From contig CANGZU010000006.1 in NCBI GenBank assembly GCA_947458785.1, positions 1 to 40,310 on the forward strand: a DNA stretch of 40,310 bases, in the 5' to 3' direction. A program made the position numbers and the translations under genes. The notes under the pieces are model-generated. The model was not told the DNA's origin. It ran no database searches and was given only the letters and a program-made list of their open reading frames with translations. The DNA is from Ignavibacteria bacterium. GTDB taxonomy: Bacteria > Bacteroidota > Ignavibacteria > Kapaibacteriales > Kapaibacteriaceae. Positions 1 through 11,299 of this stretch are shown one piece after another (the stretch's first letter is position 1; each line of letters starts with the position of its first letter).

Positions 1-1803
1 AATCTGGATCTTGTCACCTTGCGTGTACTTTTCTCCAGCCTTTGAGCCTGGAGCTGTCAAACGCACAAGCGGCTGTGCACGATACTCTTTGTTCACTGGA
101 TCATACTCGGCCCACTGTGCATCCCACTGTGGTCCGTCTGCTGGGAATGCGCCACGATATGACACCTTCTCGAAGTATGGATCATTGATGGAAACATTTG
201 CTGATCCATTCTCAAAACTTCCTGTTGAGAGATAAGGGGCTACGACGAGCGGACGAGCGCTGAAGGAACCATCAGTTACAAATGCATTTGCAAGAAACGC
301 ATTGTTTGGATTGGCCTTATCAACTTCGTTACCAAAGCCGGCCTTCGCCAGCCAGTTTGCATCCATTCCAGCAGGTGGCGTGCCACTTGCTAGCGTGAGT
401 GTTGCACCTTTAACACCATACCAGCTATTGTTACGGACGAGAAGAGAGTCTGCATTTGCCGCTACCATTGTTGGAGCCTGAGCAATCTCAAATCCACGTG
501 GCCAACCAACGAACACCGTGTTCACGATGCTTGCACGCGAGGCACGACGAATCTGAGCAGCCGCACCGTAGCGGGAACTGTATTGGTTTGCACCTGAACC
601 TGGAGTCCACGATGTGTCTTGCAGTGGACCAACCACAGTGAAGTTTGAAAACAATGGCTGTGTACGTGGCGCGTTGAACGAACCTGTTGCGTCATTGTCG
701 ATCTCAAATGCCTGTGATGTAGAAACATCGGCAACTGTGCGGAAACGCTTTACAAGACCGAATTGAACACGACCACTAAAGCCGTTGTCGCAGTCAAAGT
801 CATCGTCGAGAATTCCATAGGAGATGAGGTAGCGTCCGTTGACCGTGCCACCGAACCACTCGAAACCGTCGTCATTGCCGTACGATACTTGAACGTGTTC
901 GATAGTTGTGCCACGACCAACACCACCCATTGTGAGTGAGTTAAGCTCAGAGTTAGGCTGCGTTGCAATACCGGCAAACTCAATACGAACGTACTTTAGG
1001 ATGCCGCTGTTGTCATCGTCATCCGTGCCGCCATACCAGCCCTTGCCGCCCGCTGTAAGATCTGCTACGCCGCCTTCAAGCGCTGCCTGACCTGCTGGTT
1101 GGTTCACACGGGCCTTGCCGCAGATAAGGATACCACCCCAGTCACCACGGGCACGCTGTCCCGTTGCTGCACGCGATGTGAACACAATCGGACGTGACGG
1201 CGTACCCTGAGCGATGATCTTTGCTCCACGATTGATCACCAGTGCAGAGTTGTTACCTGGAACATCACCAACAATGATTGTGCCGGGCTCAACTGTGAGT
1301 GTTACGCCGGAATTGACATATACGTAGCCTTGAAGACCATAGATCTTCGTTGCTCGCAAAGTAAGATTGCGTGTGATTTCACCCGAGATGATCGAGTCGG
1401 GCGTGATTGTCTCAGGACTTGCGATCGTGAATGGATTGTCGTTGATGTCAAACACCGTTGTGTCTGCGATCAACTCCATCTTGATGTACCCGCTAGACGT
1501 TGGCACGTTTGGTACGCGCCAGCCCCCTGCCGTAGGAACAGACTGACCCCGTGTTGCACCAGAATCGAGAACATTGGATGGTCCCGTTAGTGTTGTCCAT
1601 GGTCCTACCATAGACGTTGCAAACCTGAAGCGCCAGCGAGCGCGGAATGTGCCCGCTGTATCCCAACGCAGCTCCTGTGTTGAGCCTGGTCGGAATGTCT
1701 CACCACCGTTGGGGAAACGGAGTGTTACTGACGATGGATTCTGTGCCGAAGCAATCAGCACCATCGTGAGCAGTGAAAGAACTATTGTAGTAATTCGACG
1801 CAT
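1..1803 (-). CDS. Secreted parallel beta-helix protein, 3' end cut by window edge
   Basis: The frame is open from the start codon to the left edge (601 codons, no stop), so the ORF track missed it. The N-terminus MRRITTIVLSLLTMVLIASAQ is a signal peptide. Residues about 25-60 (PNGGETFRPGS...LRW) resemble the Ig-like 'PNGGE' domain found at the start of many secreted proteins. The body has short beta-helix-like repeats and the family-type segments DWGGILICGKA and DDGFEWFGGTVNGRYLISYG followed by DDDFDCDNGF, which I recognise from bacterial outer-surface proteins often found beside TonB receptors. I chose the ATG at 1803 because GGAGA lies just upstream; an in-frame ATG at 1815 has no such site. 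It lies 35 bases downstream of the TonB receptor gene on the same strand, so the two are probably co-transcribed. Export by T9SS is plausible, but the C-terminus that would show it is missing. Function unknown. Confidence 0.82.
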   Translation of the reverse strand, partial: MRRITTIVLSLLTMVLIASAQNPSSVTLRFPNGGETFRPGSTQELRWDTAGTFRARWRFRFATSMVGPWTTLTGPSNVLDSGATRGQSVPTAGGWRVPNVPTSSGYIKMELIADTTVFDINDNPFTIASPETITPDSIISGEITRNLTLRATKIYGLQGYVYVNSGVTLTVEPGTIIVGDVPGNNSALVINRGAKIIAQGTPSRPIVFTSRAATGQRARGDWGGILICGKARVNQPAGQAALEGGVADLTAGGKGWYGGTDDDDNSGILKYVRIEFAGIATQPNSELNSLTMGGVGRGTTIEHVQVSYGNDDGFEWFGGTVNGRYLISYGILDDDFDCDNGFSGRVQFGLVKRFRTVADVSTSQAFEIDNDATGSFNAPRTQPLFSNFTVVGPLQDTSWTPGSGANQYSSRYGAAAQIRRASRASIVNTVFVGWPRGFEIAQAPTMVAANADSLLVRNNSWYGVKGATLTLASGTPPAGMDANWLAKAGFGNEVDKANPNNAFLANAFVTDGSFSARPLVVAPYLSTGSFENGSANVSINDPYFEKVSYRGAFPADGPQWDAQWAEYDPVNKEYRAQPLVRLTAPGSKAGEKYTQGDKIQI

Positions 1804-1838
1804 GGGATTCTCCATGTGAGAGGAACGATACTTGTTTA

Positions 1839-4667
1839 CTAGAATCTGTACCCAAGGCCAAGCGACATGCTCATGCCACGGATGTTTGATTGAATGAGAG
1901 CACCATTTTGCTCCCACTTGAGTGCTTGATTGAGAAGATCACGTACGCTAACCTTTAGCTCCAGCGACTCGCCAACTGACTGTTGAATCGAGAGGTCGAT
2001 GACGTCTCGTGGGAGTTCATACACGTGCGGGTCTCCCTGAAACACACCAACGAGGTTCACCTGAATGATGCGTCTCCCATATGTGTTGTAAGCAAAGCTC
2101 ACGTTGGTGCCCGTCTCTGTGTTTGCGTAGTAGAGCGAGGCATTCACTGAGTATGGGCTTTGACCCCACATCGCGCGAGTATCCTTGACGCCAGCCTGTT
2201 CAACAACAATTCTCGAGTCAACAATCGACGTGTTGAGTGACACCGTGAATGGCATCAGCCAGTCTGCAAGGCTTCCAAGGTTCTTTCTAACCTCGAACTC
2301 AACACCGATGTTATCTGCTGGTCCGTTGGCATTAGCAAACGAACGCACGATCTCAGATTGCTGCGGGAACAATGTTTCCTCGATTGCATTCTCAAAGCGC
2401 TTATAGAATCCACTAACCGACAATACCTCCCCGCCACCAGTGAAATACTCAAGGCGTAGGTCGTAGTTCTGGATGAGCGAACGGACGAGGTTTGGGTTGC
2501 CTGCGATCGTTGCCTGCTGCTGAAAGTCATAGAACTGGAAAGGGGCGAACTCACGCAACGATGGACGTGCCAATGTTTGCGACGCAGACGCTCGAATGTT
2601 GAAGTCCTTCATCGGCCGCACGATCAGATTGAATGCAGGAAGGATGTCTACAAGATCCTGGTTTACGTTTACGCGGTTATCTGTTACATCAAATGAATTG
2701 AGACGCTGGATGTTCTTTTCGATACGGGCACCAGTGATGATTCGGCTTTCCATTCCAGCGAGTGTAAATGGCAGATCGATCATGGCATACCCAGCAACAA
2801 GGTTTTCTTGTGCATCATACTGGTCGCTAAGCTTTGAGTCTTCAGAGTAGCTCAAGCGCCCCTTTTCAACACTGTAGTTGGAGTCTGCAAAGAAGACGCC
2901 AAGATTCGGAAGCTTGTTGTCATCAGGTATTGTCAGACGATCTGAGATGTCGTTCTCAACGCCCTGCACGATCGTGAGTGATCGAGCGTTGAACCTGCGC
3001 GAGCGGTTTTCGAGCAAGCCCCCTACTTTGACCTTGATGTCTGTTGTGACAGGAATCGAGATGTTGAGGCCAGAGGTAACAGCGTTATCAACGAGTCCGG
3101 AGTAGAACCGGCCGGCACGTGAGCCAGCGCCTTGCGGCGAGAGATCGAAGGCGGCAAAGTATGGTTGTCCTACATCCGAAGCATTGCGCAGGAATTGCAG
3201 GCGTTTGAAATCTGGCTCATCACGTGTGGAGCGAGAGTAGCCAACACGCCAATCAACCAGTGCGTTGAGGATATCGGTAAGTGTGTGCTCGCCTGATACG
3301 GTACCGCTATAGAGCGACTTCTCTACGTACTGAAAGGAGAAGAGTCGCTGAGCTTGCGATTGAGCGAAGTTCTCGCCGTTAAGGTAGACGTTATCAAAGT
3401 CTGCAGTGCGGTTGTAGGTATTCTTGAACCCAAGGCGTGAGTTGGAGCCGATACGATACGCTACATTGAACAACCCACCGAATGATGTGCTGCGCGATGA
3501 TTGTTGCCCTGTGAAGCGGAAGAGATAATCGTTTGGATTCGAGAGAATGCCACCGCGAATGATCTCATTGTTCTGCCACGAGTTACCGTAGTTGCCCGAT
3601 GCTACAACACCGATCTCATCTTCGTTCTCCAGTGTAATCACATCAGAGTACGTAAGTGAAATGCTGCCGTTTGGAGTAACAGTTTCAGCAGATGTTGCCC
3701 AAAGGTTGTTGTTGAACGTGCGACCAATGCCGTCAAGACGGGCTATTGCCTCTTGATTGCCTGATCGAACGTCGCGAAGGAGCTGATTCATACCGAGACG
3801 GTCTGAAGGAACTGCCGACGGCATGCTGCGTGATGATGCCCCCATAGCGAATACATCGCCACTGGCGCCAGCCGACGTGAAGTATCCGCCGTTCTTGAAT
3901 GTAACGTAGTTGTTGTATCCCTGTGAAGCCGAAACCTTGACACCACGCTTGCTCGGAAAATCGATAGTGTTCAGCTGGACAAGACCGCCAGCGAAGTTTC
4001 CTGGCAGATCAGGGGTAAATGACTTGAGAATATTGGCATTCTCAAGCAACTCGCTTGGAAACATGTCAAAGGCAAATGCCTTCTTGTCTGGTTCGGTTGA
4101 TGTAAGTGCTGCACCATTGAGCGTTGTGTTGCTATAGCGATCACTTACACCACGCACATAGATGAACTTGCCCTCGACGAGCGTAACACCGGATACACGC
4201 TTGAGCGATTGACCCGCGTCACTATCAGGCATCTTCGAGATTTCTTCTCGACCGATACCATCGCTGACTTGTGCAGCGTTTTTACGTTGGGTAAGGAGTG
4301 CCGCCGCATTATCTGTGACCTTGGCTGCCTCGACAACCACTTCTTTGCCGAGCTCTTGCGAGGTAGCAAGTACGATGTTGAAGGTCGTGGTATTGTTGTC
4401 CGTTACAACAACACCGTCAAACGTTGTTGTCTGGTAACCAACGTATGAGACCTTCATCGAATACGTGCCGGCAGGAACCTTCTTGATACGATAGGTACCC
4501 TTGGTGTCGGAATAAGCCCCCTTTTTGAGGCTAGTAAGGCTGATTGTAGCACCGCGCAGAAGTTCTCCCGACTCTGCTGCAGTAACTTTGCCTTCGATTG
4601 AGCCTGTCTGAGCGGATGCGATTGTCGCTCCGAGGCAGATGGCGAGACATAACAAAACGTGTTTCAT
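1839..4667 (-). CDS. TonB-dependent outer membrane receptor with carboxypeptidase-regulatory-like N-domain
   Basis: Outer-membrane gated channel that takes up a ligand using TonB/ExbBD energy; the ligand cannot be told from sequence. Signal peptide at 1-19 (MKHVLLCLAICLGATIASA), then a carboxypeptidase-regulatory-like domain at about 23-105 (GSIEGKVTAAESGELLRGA, GTYRIKKVPAGTY). The plug domain spans about 115-235, with typical features such as DAGQSLKRVSGV and FIYVRGVSDRYSNTTLNGA. The remaining 700 residues are amphipathic beta strands ending SLGLGYRF, with the terminal Phe usual for Bam-inserted barrels. The length of 942 residues is normal. The downstream beta-helix protein may be a surface partner. 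A weak -7-like element (TAGTTTCG, rev. comp. of 4712-4719) lies upstream. The start codon overlaps the annotated 5' end of the divergent plus-strand ORF, which suggests that ORF starts later. Confidence 0.93.
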   Translation of the reverse strand: MKHVLLCLAICLGATIASAQTGSIEGKVTAAESGELLRGATISLTSLKKGAYSDTKGTYRIKKVPAGTYSMKVSYVGYQTTTFDGVVVTDNNTTTFNIVLATSQELGKEVVVEAAKVTDNAAALLTQRKNAAQVSDGIGREEISKMPDSDAGQSLKRVSGVTLVEGKFIYVRGVSDRYSNTTLNGAALTSTEPDKKAFAFDMFPSELLENANILKSFTPDLPGNFAGGLVQLNTIDFPSKRGVKVSASQGYNNYVTFKNGGYFTSAGASGDVFAMGASSRSMPSAVPSDRLGMNQLLRDVRSGNQEAIARLDGIGRTFNNNLWATSAETVTPNGSISLTYSDVITLENEDEIGVVASGNYGNSWQNNEIIRGGILSNPNDYLFRFTGQQSSRSTSFGGLFNVAYRIGSNSRLGFKNTYNRTADFDNVYLNGENFAQSQAQRLFSFQYVEKSLYSGTVSGEHTLTDILNALVDWRVGYSRSTRDEPDFKRLQFLRNASDVGQPYFAAFDLSPQGAGSRAGRFYSGLVDNAVTSGLNISIPVTTDIKVKVGGLLENRSRRFNARSLTIVQGVENDISDRLTIPDDNKLPNLGVFFADSNYSVEKGRLSYSEDSKLSDQYDAQENLVAGYAMIDLPFTLAGMESRIITGARIEKNIQRLNSFDVTDNRVNVNQDLVDILPAFNLIVRPMKDFNIRASASQTLARPSLREFAPFQFYDFQQQATIAGNPNLVRSLIQNYDLRLEYFTGGGEVLSVSGFYKRFENAIEETLFPQQSEIVRSFANANGPADNIGVEFEVRKNLGSLADWLMPFTVSLNTSIVDSRIVVEQAGVKDTRAMWGQSPYSVNASLYYANTETGTNVSFAYNTYGRRIIQVNLVGVFQGDPHVYELPRDVIDLSIQQSVGESLELKVSVRDLLNQALKWEQNGALIQSNIRGMSMSLGLGYRF

Positions 4668-4706
4668 GAGAATTGGACGAACACAGTGAACGAGAACAGA
4701 ACGAAC

Positions 4707-5756
4707 GTGGGCGAAACTATCTGGGGGCTGTTAGGTGCATGTAACGGCCACATTACCAACAGGAAACATTGGCTAACGCTATGTTTCCTTCTCGTAATAG
4801 TCTCGATTACCCATGCGCAGAACCGTCCACAGCGCGTGATGATAGGGGGCATGCAGTACGACACGGCGGATGCGGCCATCACGCCGCAGAAGATCGAGAT
4901 GGGTGTAACTATTGCTCTCGAGGCCACCAAGAAGTACCGAGTTGTCCCGAACAATGTCCGTGACTCGCTCCTGCGTCAGCGGCCAGATACGCTTTCAGTC
5001 TTGATGGCAGCCGACTACATCAATGCAGAATTGATCGTTTTTTGCAATGTTGGCCGCATAGGGAATCTTGTGCGCTCGGAGGTAGTAGTCCTTGGTGGAG
5101 ACGGCTTTATCATCTCGTTGAAAGGAGTTGGTTACGGCACAACATCAATCGAACGCGATAGCACACACGAGGTTGTTGCTGATCCAGCTATCCTAAGTTC
5201 TCTGCAGCGCGCCTTTTGTGTGGCGTTGAGTGATTCGCTTCTCTATGCAGGATCCGATTCCCTACTCCGTGTTCGTCCTACAAAGCTTGTCGCCGTAGGT
5301 GGCATCGAATTCAAGCAGCCAAGTACCGATCTTGCCACATGGTCTTTGTTCAAGGAGAAGGTACCTGCCTCGTATGATGCTGCGCAGCATATCGTGGAAG
5401 CACTGCGCGGTGGCGAGGACATCACCGTGATCGACCTCGATACGCGCGATTCGATCATGGCAAAGGCACGCCTGTTCATGATCGAGAACTACAATCCAAC
5501 GACGCAGACAGAACTGAATGTACTGTCGGCCTTTGAGGTCACACATGTGATCACGGGCTCCCTAGAACGCATACGCGGCGGGGCCGTTTTTTCGCTGGCC
5601 TATGAGGAGATCACACCACAGAAGACACTCAAGCGCATCAAACGCTCCGAAAGCGTGATCGCCGTGGATGCAAAGGCCGCTCTAAAGGACGGCGTGCGAG
5701 ATGCAGTAAAGAAGCTGTTTGGGTGGATCAGCGACTCAGTGGTACCGTCGCGCTAA
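4707..5756 (+). CDS. Exported protein of unknown function with two similar CsgG/TolB-N-like halves
   Basis: I do not recognise this as a named gene. The ORF track opens at ATG 4659, but that codon lies inside the divergent TonB receptor gene, so I place the start at GTG 4707 or slightly later (CTG 4728, ATT 4752); this is uncertain. A hydrophobic stretch WLTLCFLLVIVSITHAQ is a likely signal peptide, giving a periplasmic or outer-membrane product. The mature part looks like an internal duplication: RVMIGGMQYD...YRVVPNNVRDSL...AELIVFCNVGRI in the first half corresponds to VAVGGIEFKQ...ITVIDLDTRDSI...THVITGSLERI in the second. The pattern (beta strand, helix, a statement of a name/value, then a 'GSLERI' strand) recalls CsgG, FlgO and TolB-N type domains; this is inference. 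Its 3' end overlaps the convergent T9SS gene by 29 bases. Confidence 0.68.
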   Translation: MGETIWGLLGACNGHITNRKHWLTLCFLLVIVSITHAQNRPQRVMIGGMQYDTADAAITPQKIEMGVTIALEATKKYRVVPNNVRDSLLRQRPDTLSVLMAADYINAELIVFCNVGRIGNLVRSEVVVLGGDGFIISLKGVGYGTTSIERDSTHEVVADPAILSSLQRAFCVALSDSLLYAGSDSLLRVRPTKLVAVGGIEFKQPSTDLATWSLFKEKVPASYDAAQHIVEALRGGEDITVIDLDTRDSIMAKARLFMIENYNPTTQTELNVLSAFEVTHVITGSLERIRGGAVFSLAYEEITPQKTLKRIKRSESVIAVDAKAALKDGVRDAVKKLFGWISDSVVPSR

Positions 5757-8700
5757 GCTCTCCGCCCGACTGCGACGTAAGTCGCACAACATAAACGCCA
5801 TCAGCCAACCCGTCCATGTCCACTCTGATGGTGCTTGCCCCCTGTGAAAGACGCCGCTCAATCTGCGAGCGCACAACCTGACCAAGACTGTTGTAGACTT
5901 CGATGTAAGCAACATCCACATCGTGTGTCTGGGCATCAATCTGCACGGCATCTCGAACAGGAATCGGCGTGTTCAGTCGGAAGATGGTGCGCTTTGAGTA
6001 ATTGATCCACATACGTGGACCACACGCATCAATGATCACGTAACCGTCGTCATCGGTGAAGGTAAGGGGCTCATATGCCGTTGCGAACATTCCCTTGATG
6101 TCGAGTGGAGTGCTGTCGGGAACCGCAGCATGAGCTGTACCATACATCACAGCAAGTACACCTGGCTTTCCAAACTGTCCGCCTGTCGGATATGCTGTGA
6201 ACGTTACCTGGGTCTGCTGCACGCGAGCCACTATCCGCGCATCTGGTGCATTCCCTGACTTAACTGAGTCAATCGTAAGATTGATCGGCGTAAATGCTAC
6301 CGTCCACATCAAGCTATCTGGTTGTGCATCCTTGATGTCTGTATCGAGATGAATCGGTATCGGGATGATGGTCTCAGGACCAACCTTGTACTCATCGGCA
6401 CGCAGCCGAACATCATACGTTACTGGGACTCTCGGAGAACGGGCAGAGCTTACGAGTCCTGTTGTGGCAGTACTGATACACGTAGGGCCTCCAACGACTT
6501 GTGCCTCGATGAAAACGAGGGCAGAATCCTGTCCGGCAACAACGGGAGCATATTCAGCATTGACGACTATTGACTCTCCGCTAGCTATCGTGCGCCCCAT
6601 CAACGGGGTAAGCAGCGTCCAATGCGGACGCACCTGCTGCACCCGTACGTTACGGATGAAGAGGTCATACATTGAAGGATTGCTCACCGTGATCGCTCCC
6701 GACTGCACGTCTCCTTTGAGAATCTCCGGCAGAACAAGAGGGTTCGGCGTTACAACGATCTTTGGTATTTCTCCGATGTCGATCATTGCGGTTACTGTGT
6801 CTACGCTGTTGCAGAGTCTGTCTTGCAGGAAGAACTGACCGTAGCTGACTTTGTTTGCCGGCAGCAGCGACGGCTGGATGTCGATGTAGACGGTTGCCCT
6901 GCCCCCTGGACCGAGGTTGACGGTTTTCGGCGTAACGGCAAATCCAAGCGGAGCGCGTGTGTCGCTTATGTCGACAACTGTTGATACCGTACCGTTATTT
7001 ACGATTGCAAACTCTTTGCGAATAATCGGCGAGCACGGCAACGCTGCACCTGCATCAATGAGTCTTGGTGTTATCACAAGGTCTACGTTATCGACAACCC
7101 CTTCAAGATCCACTGTCGCATCGCCGCCCTCGACGTCTGTGTCAATGGCCATGGTAGCCCGCGAGCGTCCAAAAGCTACCGGACGAAATGCAACATCAAT
7201 AGAGACTGGAGTCCCTGGATCAACAACGAACGGTGTTGGAGGCCCAATCACTTTGAAGGGGGCTCCCGCCTCAACGATCGTTGCAGAAAACACGCGTACT
7301 GGACGGCTGCCTCGAACTTCAACATTTACCTTTTTGATCACTTCTTGCGGACGGCATTCTACCAACCAGTTTAAGATTGACGGGCCTACGGTGACATCGG
7401 CGTTCATTGCTCTGAAGTAGATCTGCGATGTCTGCCGCGACGTACATGTGGTTGTTGCTGTAACATCGATCGATCCGTTGTAGACGGCAGCCACTGCCGA
7501 ACTCCAATTGAGGTTTACAACGATGCTGTCGCCTTTGCGCAGCTTTGCCGGCAACGACGGCAATAGGTACGTCAATGACTGAGGGAGTGGCGAAATACGA
7601 ATCGATGTGATAAGAGCGCTGTCTCCCTTCGTCAGCCGTATCACACACCGTCCGCTAAGGGGCGTTCCAACATCAGCCGAATCAGCAACACGTGTTGGCG
7701 TGATACTGAGTTCAATATTCTCTACAGTACCTCGCACAATCACGTAGTGAACAGAATCACAGGGAGCCGTACGAATCGCAATCGTATCAACGAATGCCCC
7801 CTGCCTGCTGGCTGTGAAGGTCATGGGAATCTGACGTACTTGCCCGGCTGAGAGTGAGATCTTACCCTGTGGCAATGCCGTGATACTGGAACTTGTGCTC
7901 CAGACAGTTACATCGACCACGTTCGATCCAACGTTCATGATCGTGATGTTGCGTTCAATGATCGCACCAACACATACAGACCCGAGGTCGATTGTCTTGG
8001 GATTGATCGTCACTGACGGCTGATCTGTAACACCACGTAGCGAGATAATCCACGGGTTCTTTGCACCGCGTGTTTTCGTGAGATCGTTATGCTGTATCGT
8101 AAGCGACGTGTTATCTCGTCCAGTACCACTGCGGTAGAGTACCCGCATCGTGTCACGTCCACCTACCGGAAGCACCCACGGAATGCCCGCACGTCCACTG
8201 CTAAACCCGAGAAAGGTAAAGGCCGTAGATGCATTCACATCGATCGAAATGGAACCAATATTCAATGGTGCGTTGCCAGTGTTTAGGATTGGGATCTCAA
8301 GTGTATCGGAACCACCGCATCCGGTCTGCGTAAAGGCGCTTGGCAGCGACGTGAAGATCGGCGCCGTTCCATAGACCCGAACCGTGATGATGGTATCGCG
8401 CTGACATGGCCCAAGGCGCACACGAAACTTCGCCTGTATCCAGCCGGTGTCGCGGGGATTAGCAGTTGCGTATGTAAGCGTGCCATCCGTGCGCACCACG
8501 GCAGGTGTTTGCGCTACCGTCAAAGAGATTGTTGTGTCACCACTAATCCGTGTAATACTAACGATGGACTCGAGCACAACAGATGATGATGATCGCCAGA
8601 CAGATGTTCTTGATGTTGGCGCACCAACTGGAGCAGTAAACGTAACAACCGAGTCCACGGGAGTAGCCGTACGCTGACGTCCACTTCCTTCGAGCTCTAC

Positions 8701-9975
8701 AACAAGCACGGTGTCAGGCTGTTGAAATGTTGCTACGATCGTAGCCGTGTGCGGTCCGGCAGTTGTTGGCCGATACTCGACAACGACACGCAGCGAATCA
8801 CACGATGAAATTGCCGCTGCCGTCGGGGCATTCGCAATGCGGAATTGAGTTGCATCTACACCATTGAGAACGATGCTTACAGGCGACGAGAACCAACTGC
8901 GATTTCCGAAGACCACCGTATCGCGTGCTACACTATCAGGGCAAACACCTGCAAACTTGAGTAGAGCATCGCTCTGCGTACGCAGTGCCTTTGCCGTTCG
9001 AAAGATGCCTTGACCTACAACCCAACCATTGTTGTCGTCAACAAAGAAAATGTCATCTGTGCCAGCCCCATCTAGTCCGCATGATCTCTTCTGCCATGTT
9101 TGGCCCGCATTGGACGTGTAATAAACTGCCGCATTCCACCCTGCCGCCCAGCCGCGCTGAGCATCGTGCAGGAAGGTACCAAACATATCCTCACCCGTTG
9201 TGAAATCGCGCCAGGTGCCCCCGAGATCTGTGCTAAAGCGCATACCATCGGTAGAGCCGGGTGCTGATGCACAGCGTGCTCCTGAGTTCGGGATCAACAC
9301 CGCGTTGTTGAACATGGCAAGTTCTTCATGCCATGGGTTATTGACGCCTGTATAGTTCAGCACATCCCACGTTGCACCATTGTTCTCAGACCGGAACAAC
9401 GTTCCACTGCCAATCGCGTACAAAGTGTTGGCGGGCATGCTTGCATCCCAATAGGGATCCGACAATGTAGAGCGCGGTTCTGGGTGGGTGAAAACGGTGA
9501 ATGTTGCGCCACCGTCTAGGGTTCGAAAAAATGAACTGGTACCACACCCACCTCCGGTGAACCAGCCTTCGTTCGCATTCTTAAACCATCCGCCCCATAC
9601 CATCGGCGAACCGGCTGGTTTGATGTTTGCCCACGTTTTGCCGCCATCAACGGACTTATACATGCCGCATGGACCTGAACAGTAACCAACGTTCTGATCG
9701 AGGAATTGTATGTATTCCAGATGACACGCCCCAAGTGCTGGATCAACCTTGGTTCCCTGCCATGTTGCACCGCCGTCGGTGGTTCGCACGACATATCCAC
9801 CGTTTTGATCGCATGCCCAGCCGTAGTTGGGATTTCCGGGTAAGAAGAAGATGTCGAGATAATAGCCCGTGTTATAGGGACTTGGGAGTGCAACCTTTTG
9901 CCAACGCTGCGCGGTCTGCCCATAGGCAGAAGCCATGGCAACACAGAGGACGATGATGGTGGTTAGCCGCTTCAT
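5728..9975 (-). CDS. Giant T9SS-secreted protein: YCF48/BNR beta-propeller plus Ig-like repeats
   Basis: A 1415-residue surface or secreted protein. It has a signal peptide (MKRLTTIIVLCVAMASAYGQ). Residues about 30-330 form a propeller of YCF48/BNR type, visible as repeated Asp-box-like motifs (TTDGGATWQ, SVDGGKTWA, RTLDGGATF, SENNGATWD, TSNAGQTWQ). The next 950 residues are serial Ig-like modules of the 'choice-of-anchor D'/HYDIN type, recognisable by repeats of 'xxxxDTLEIPILNTGNAPLNI' character and Cys-containing strand ends. The last 80 residues are a type A T9SS sorting domain (IEVYNSLGQVVRS...LADGVYVVRLTS...). Known family behaviour: such proteins cross the inner membrane by Sec, the outer membrane by T9SS, and lose the sorting domain. 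It follows purA by 46 bases and may be co-transcribed with it. The specific ligand or substrate is unknown. Confidence 0.92.
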   Translation of the reverse strand: MKRLTTIIVLCVAMASAYGQTAQRWQKVALPSPYNTGYYLDIFFLPGNPNYGWACDQNGGYVVRTTDGGATWQGTKVDPALGACHLEYIQFLDQNVGYCSGPCGMYKSVDGGKTWANIKPAGSPMVWGGWFKNANEGWFTGGGCGTSSFFRTLDGGATFTVFTHPEPRSTLSDPYWDASMPANTLYAIGSGTLFRSENNGATWDVLNYTGVNNPWHEELAMFNNAVLIPNSGARCASAPGSTDGMRFSTDLGGTWRDFTTGEDMFGTFLHDAQRGWAAGWNAAVYYTSNAGQTWQKRSCGLDGAGTDDIFFVDDNNGWVVGQGIFRTAKALRTQSDALLKFAGVCPDSVARDTVVFGNRSWFSSPVSIVLNGVDATQFRIANAPTAAAISSCDSLRVVVEYRPTTAGPHTATIVATFQQPDTVLVVELEGSGRQRTATPVDSVVTFTAPVGAPTSRTSVWRSSSSVVLESIVSITRISGDTTISLTVAQTPAVVRTDGTLTYATANPRDTGWIQAKFRVRLGPCQRDTIITVRVYGTAPIFTSLPSAFTQTGCGGSDTLEIPILNTGNAPLNIGSISIDVNASTAFTFLGFSSGRAGIPWVLPVGGRDTMRVLYRSGTGRDNTSLTIQHNDLTKTRGAKNPWIISLRGVTDQPSVTINPKTIDLGSVCVGAIIERNITIMNVGSNVVDVTVWSTSSSITALPQGKISLSAGQVRQIPMTFTASRQGAFVDTIAIRTAPCDSVHYVIVRGTVENIELSITPTRVADSADVGTPLSGRCVIRLTKGDSALITSIRISPLPQSLTYLLPSLPAKLRKGDSIVVNLNWSSAVAAVYNGSIDVTATTTCTSRQTSQIYFRAMNADVTVGPSILNWLVECRPQEVIKKVNVEVRGSRPVRVFSATIVEAGAPFKVIGPPTPFVVDPGTPVSIDVAFRPVAFGRSRATMAIDTDVEGGDATVDLEGVVDNVDLVITPRLIDAGAALPCSPIIRKEFAIVNNGTVSTVVDISDTRAPLGFAVTPKTVNLGPGGRATVYIDIQPSLLPANKVSYGQFFLQDRLCNSVDTVTAMIDIGEIPKIVVTPNPLVLPEILKGDVQSGAITVSNPSMYDLFIRNVRVQQVRPHWTLLTPLMGRTIASGESIVVNAEYAPVVAGQDSALVFIEAQVVGGPTCISTATTGLVSSARSPRVPVTYDVRLRADEYKVGPETIIPIPIHLDTDIKDAQPDSLMWTVAFTPINLTIDSVKSGNAPDARIVARVQQTQVTFTAYPTGGQFGKPGVLAVMYGTAHAAVPDSTPLDIKGMFATAYEPLTFTDDDGYVIIDACGPRMWINYSKRTIFRLNTPIPVRDAVQIDAQTHDVDVAYIEVYNSLGQVVRSQIERRLSQGASTIRVDMDGLADGVYVVRLTSQSGGELSATVPLSR

Positions 9976-10021
9976 GTGAACAAGGGGCTAACATAGGAAA
10001 TCCGGCGTGAAGTTTCAGGTC

Positions 10022-11299
<1,278 letters not shown>

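Noticed and set aside
4659-4706. ATG 4659 as the start of the duplicated-domain protein
   Set aside because: It lies within the divergent TonB receptor gene and puts more than 30 polar residues ahead of the signal peptide.
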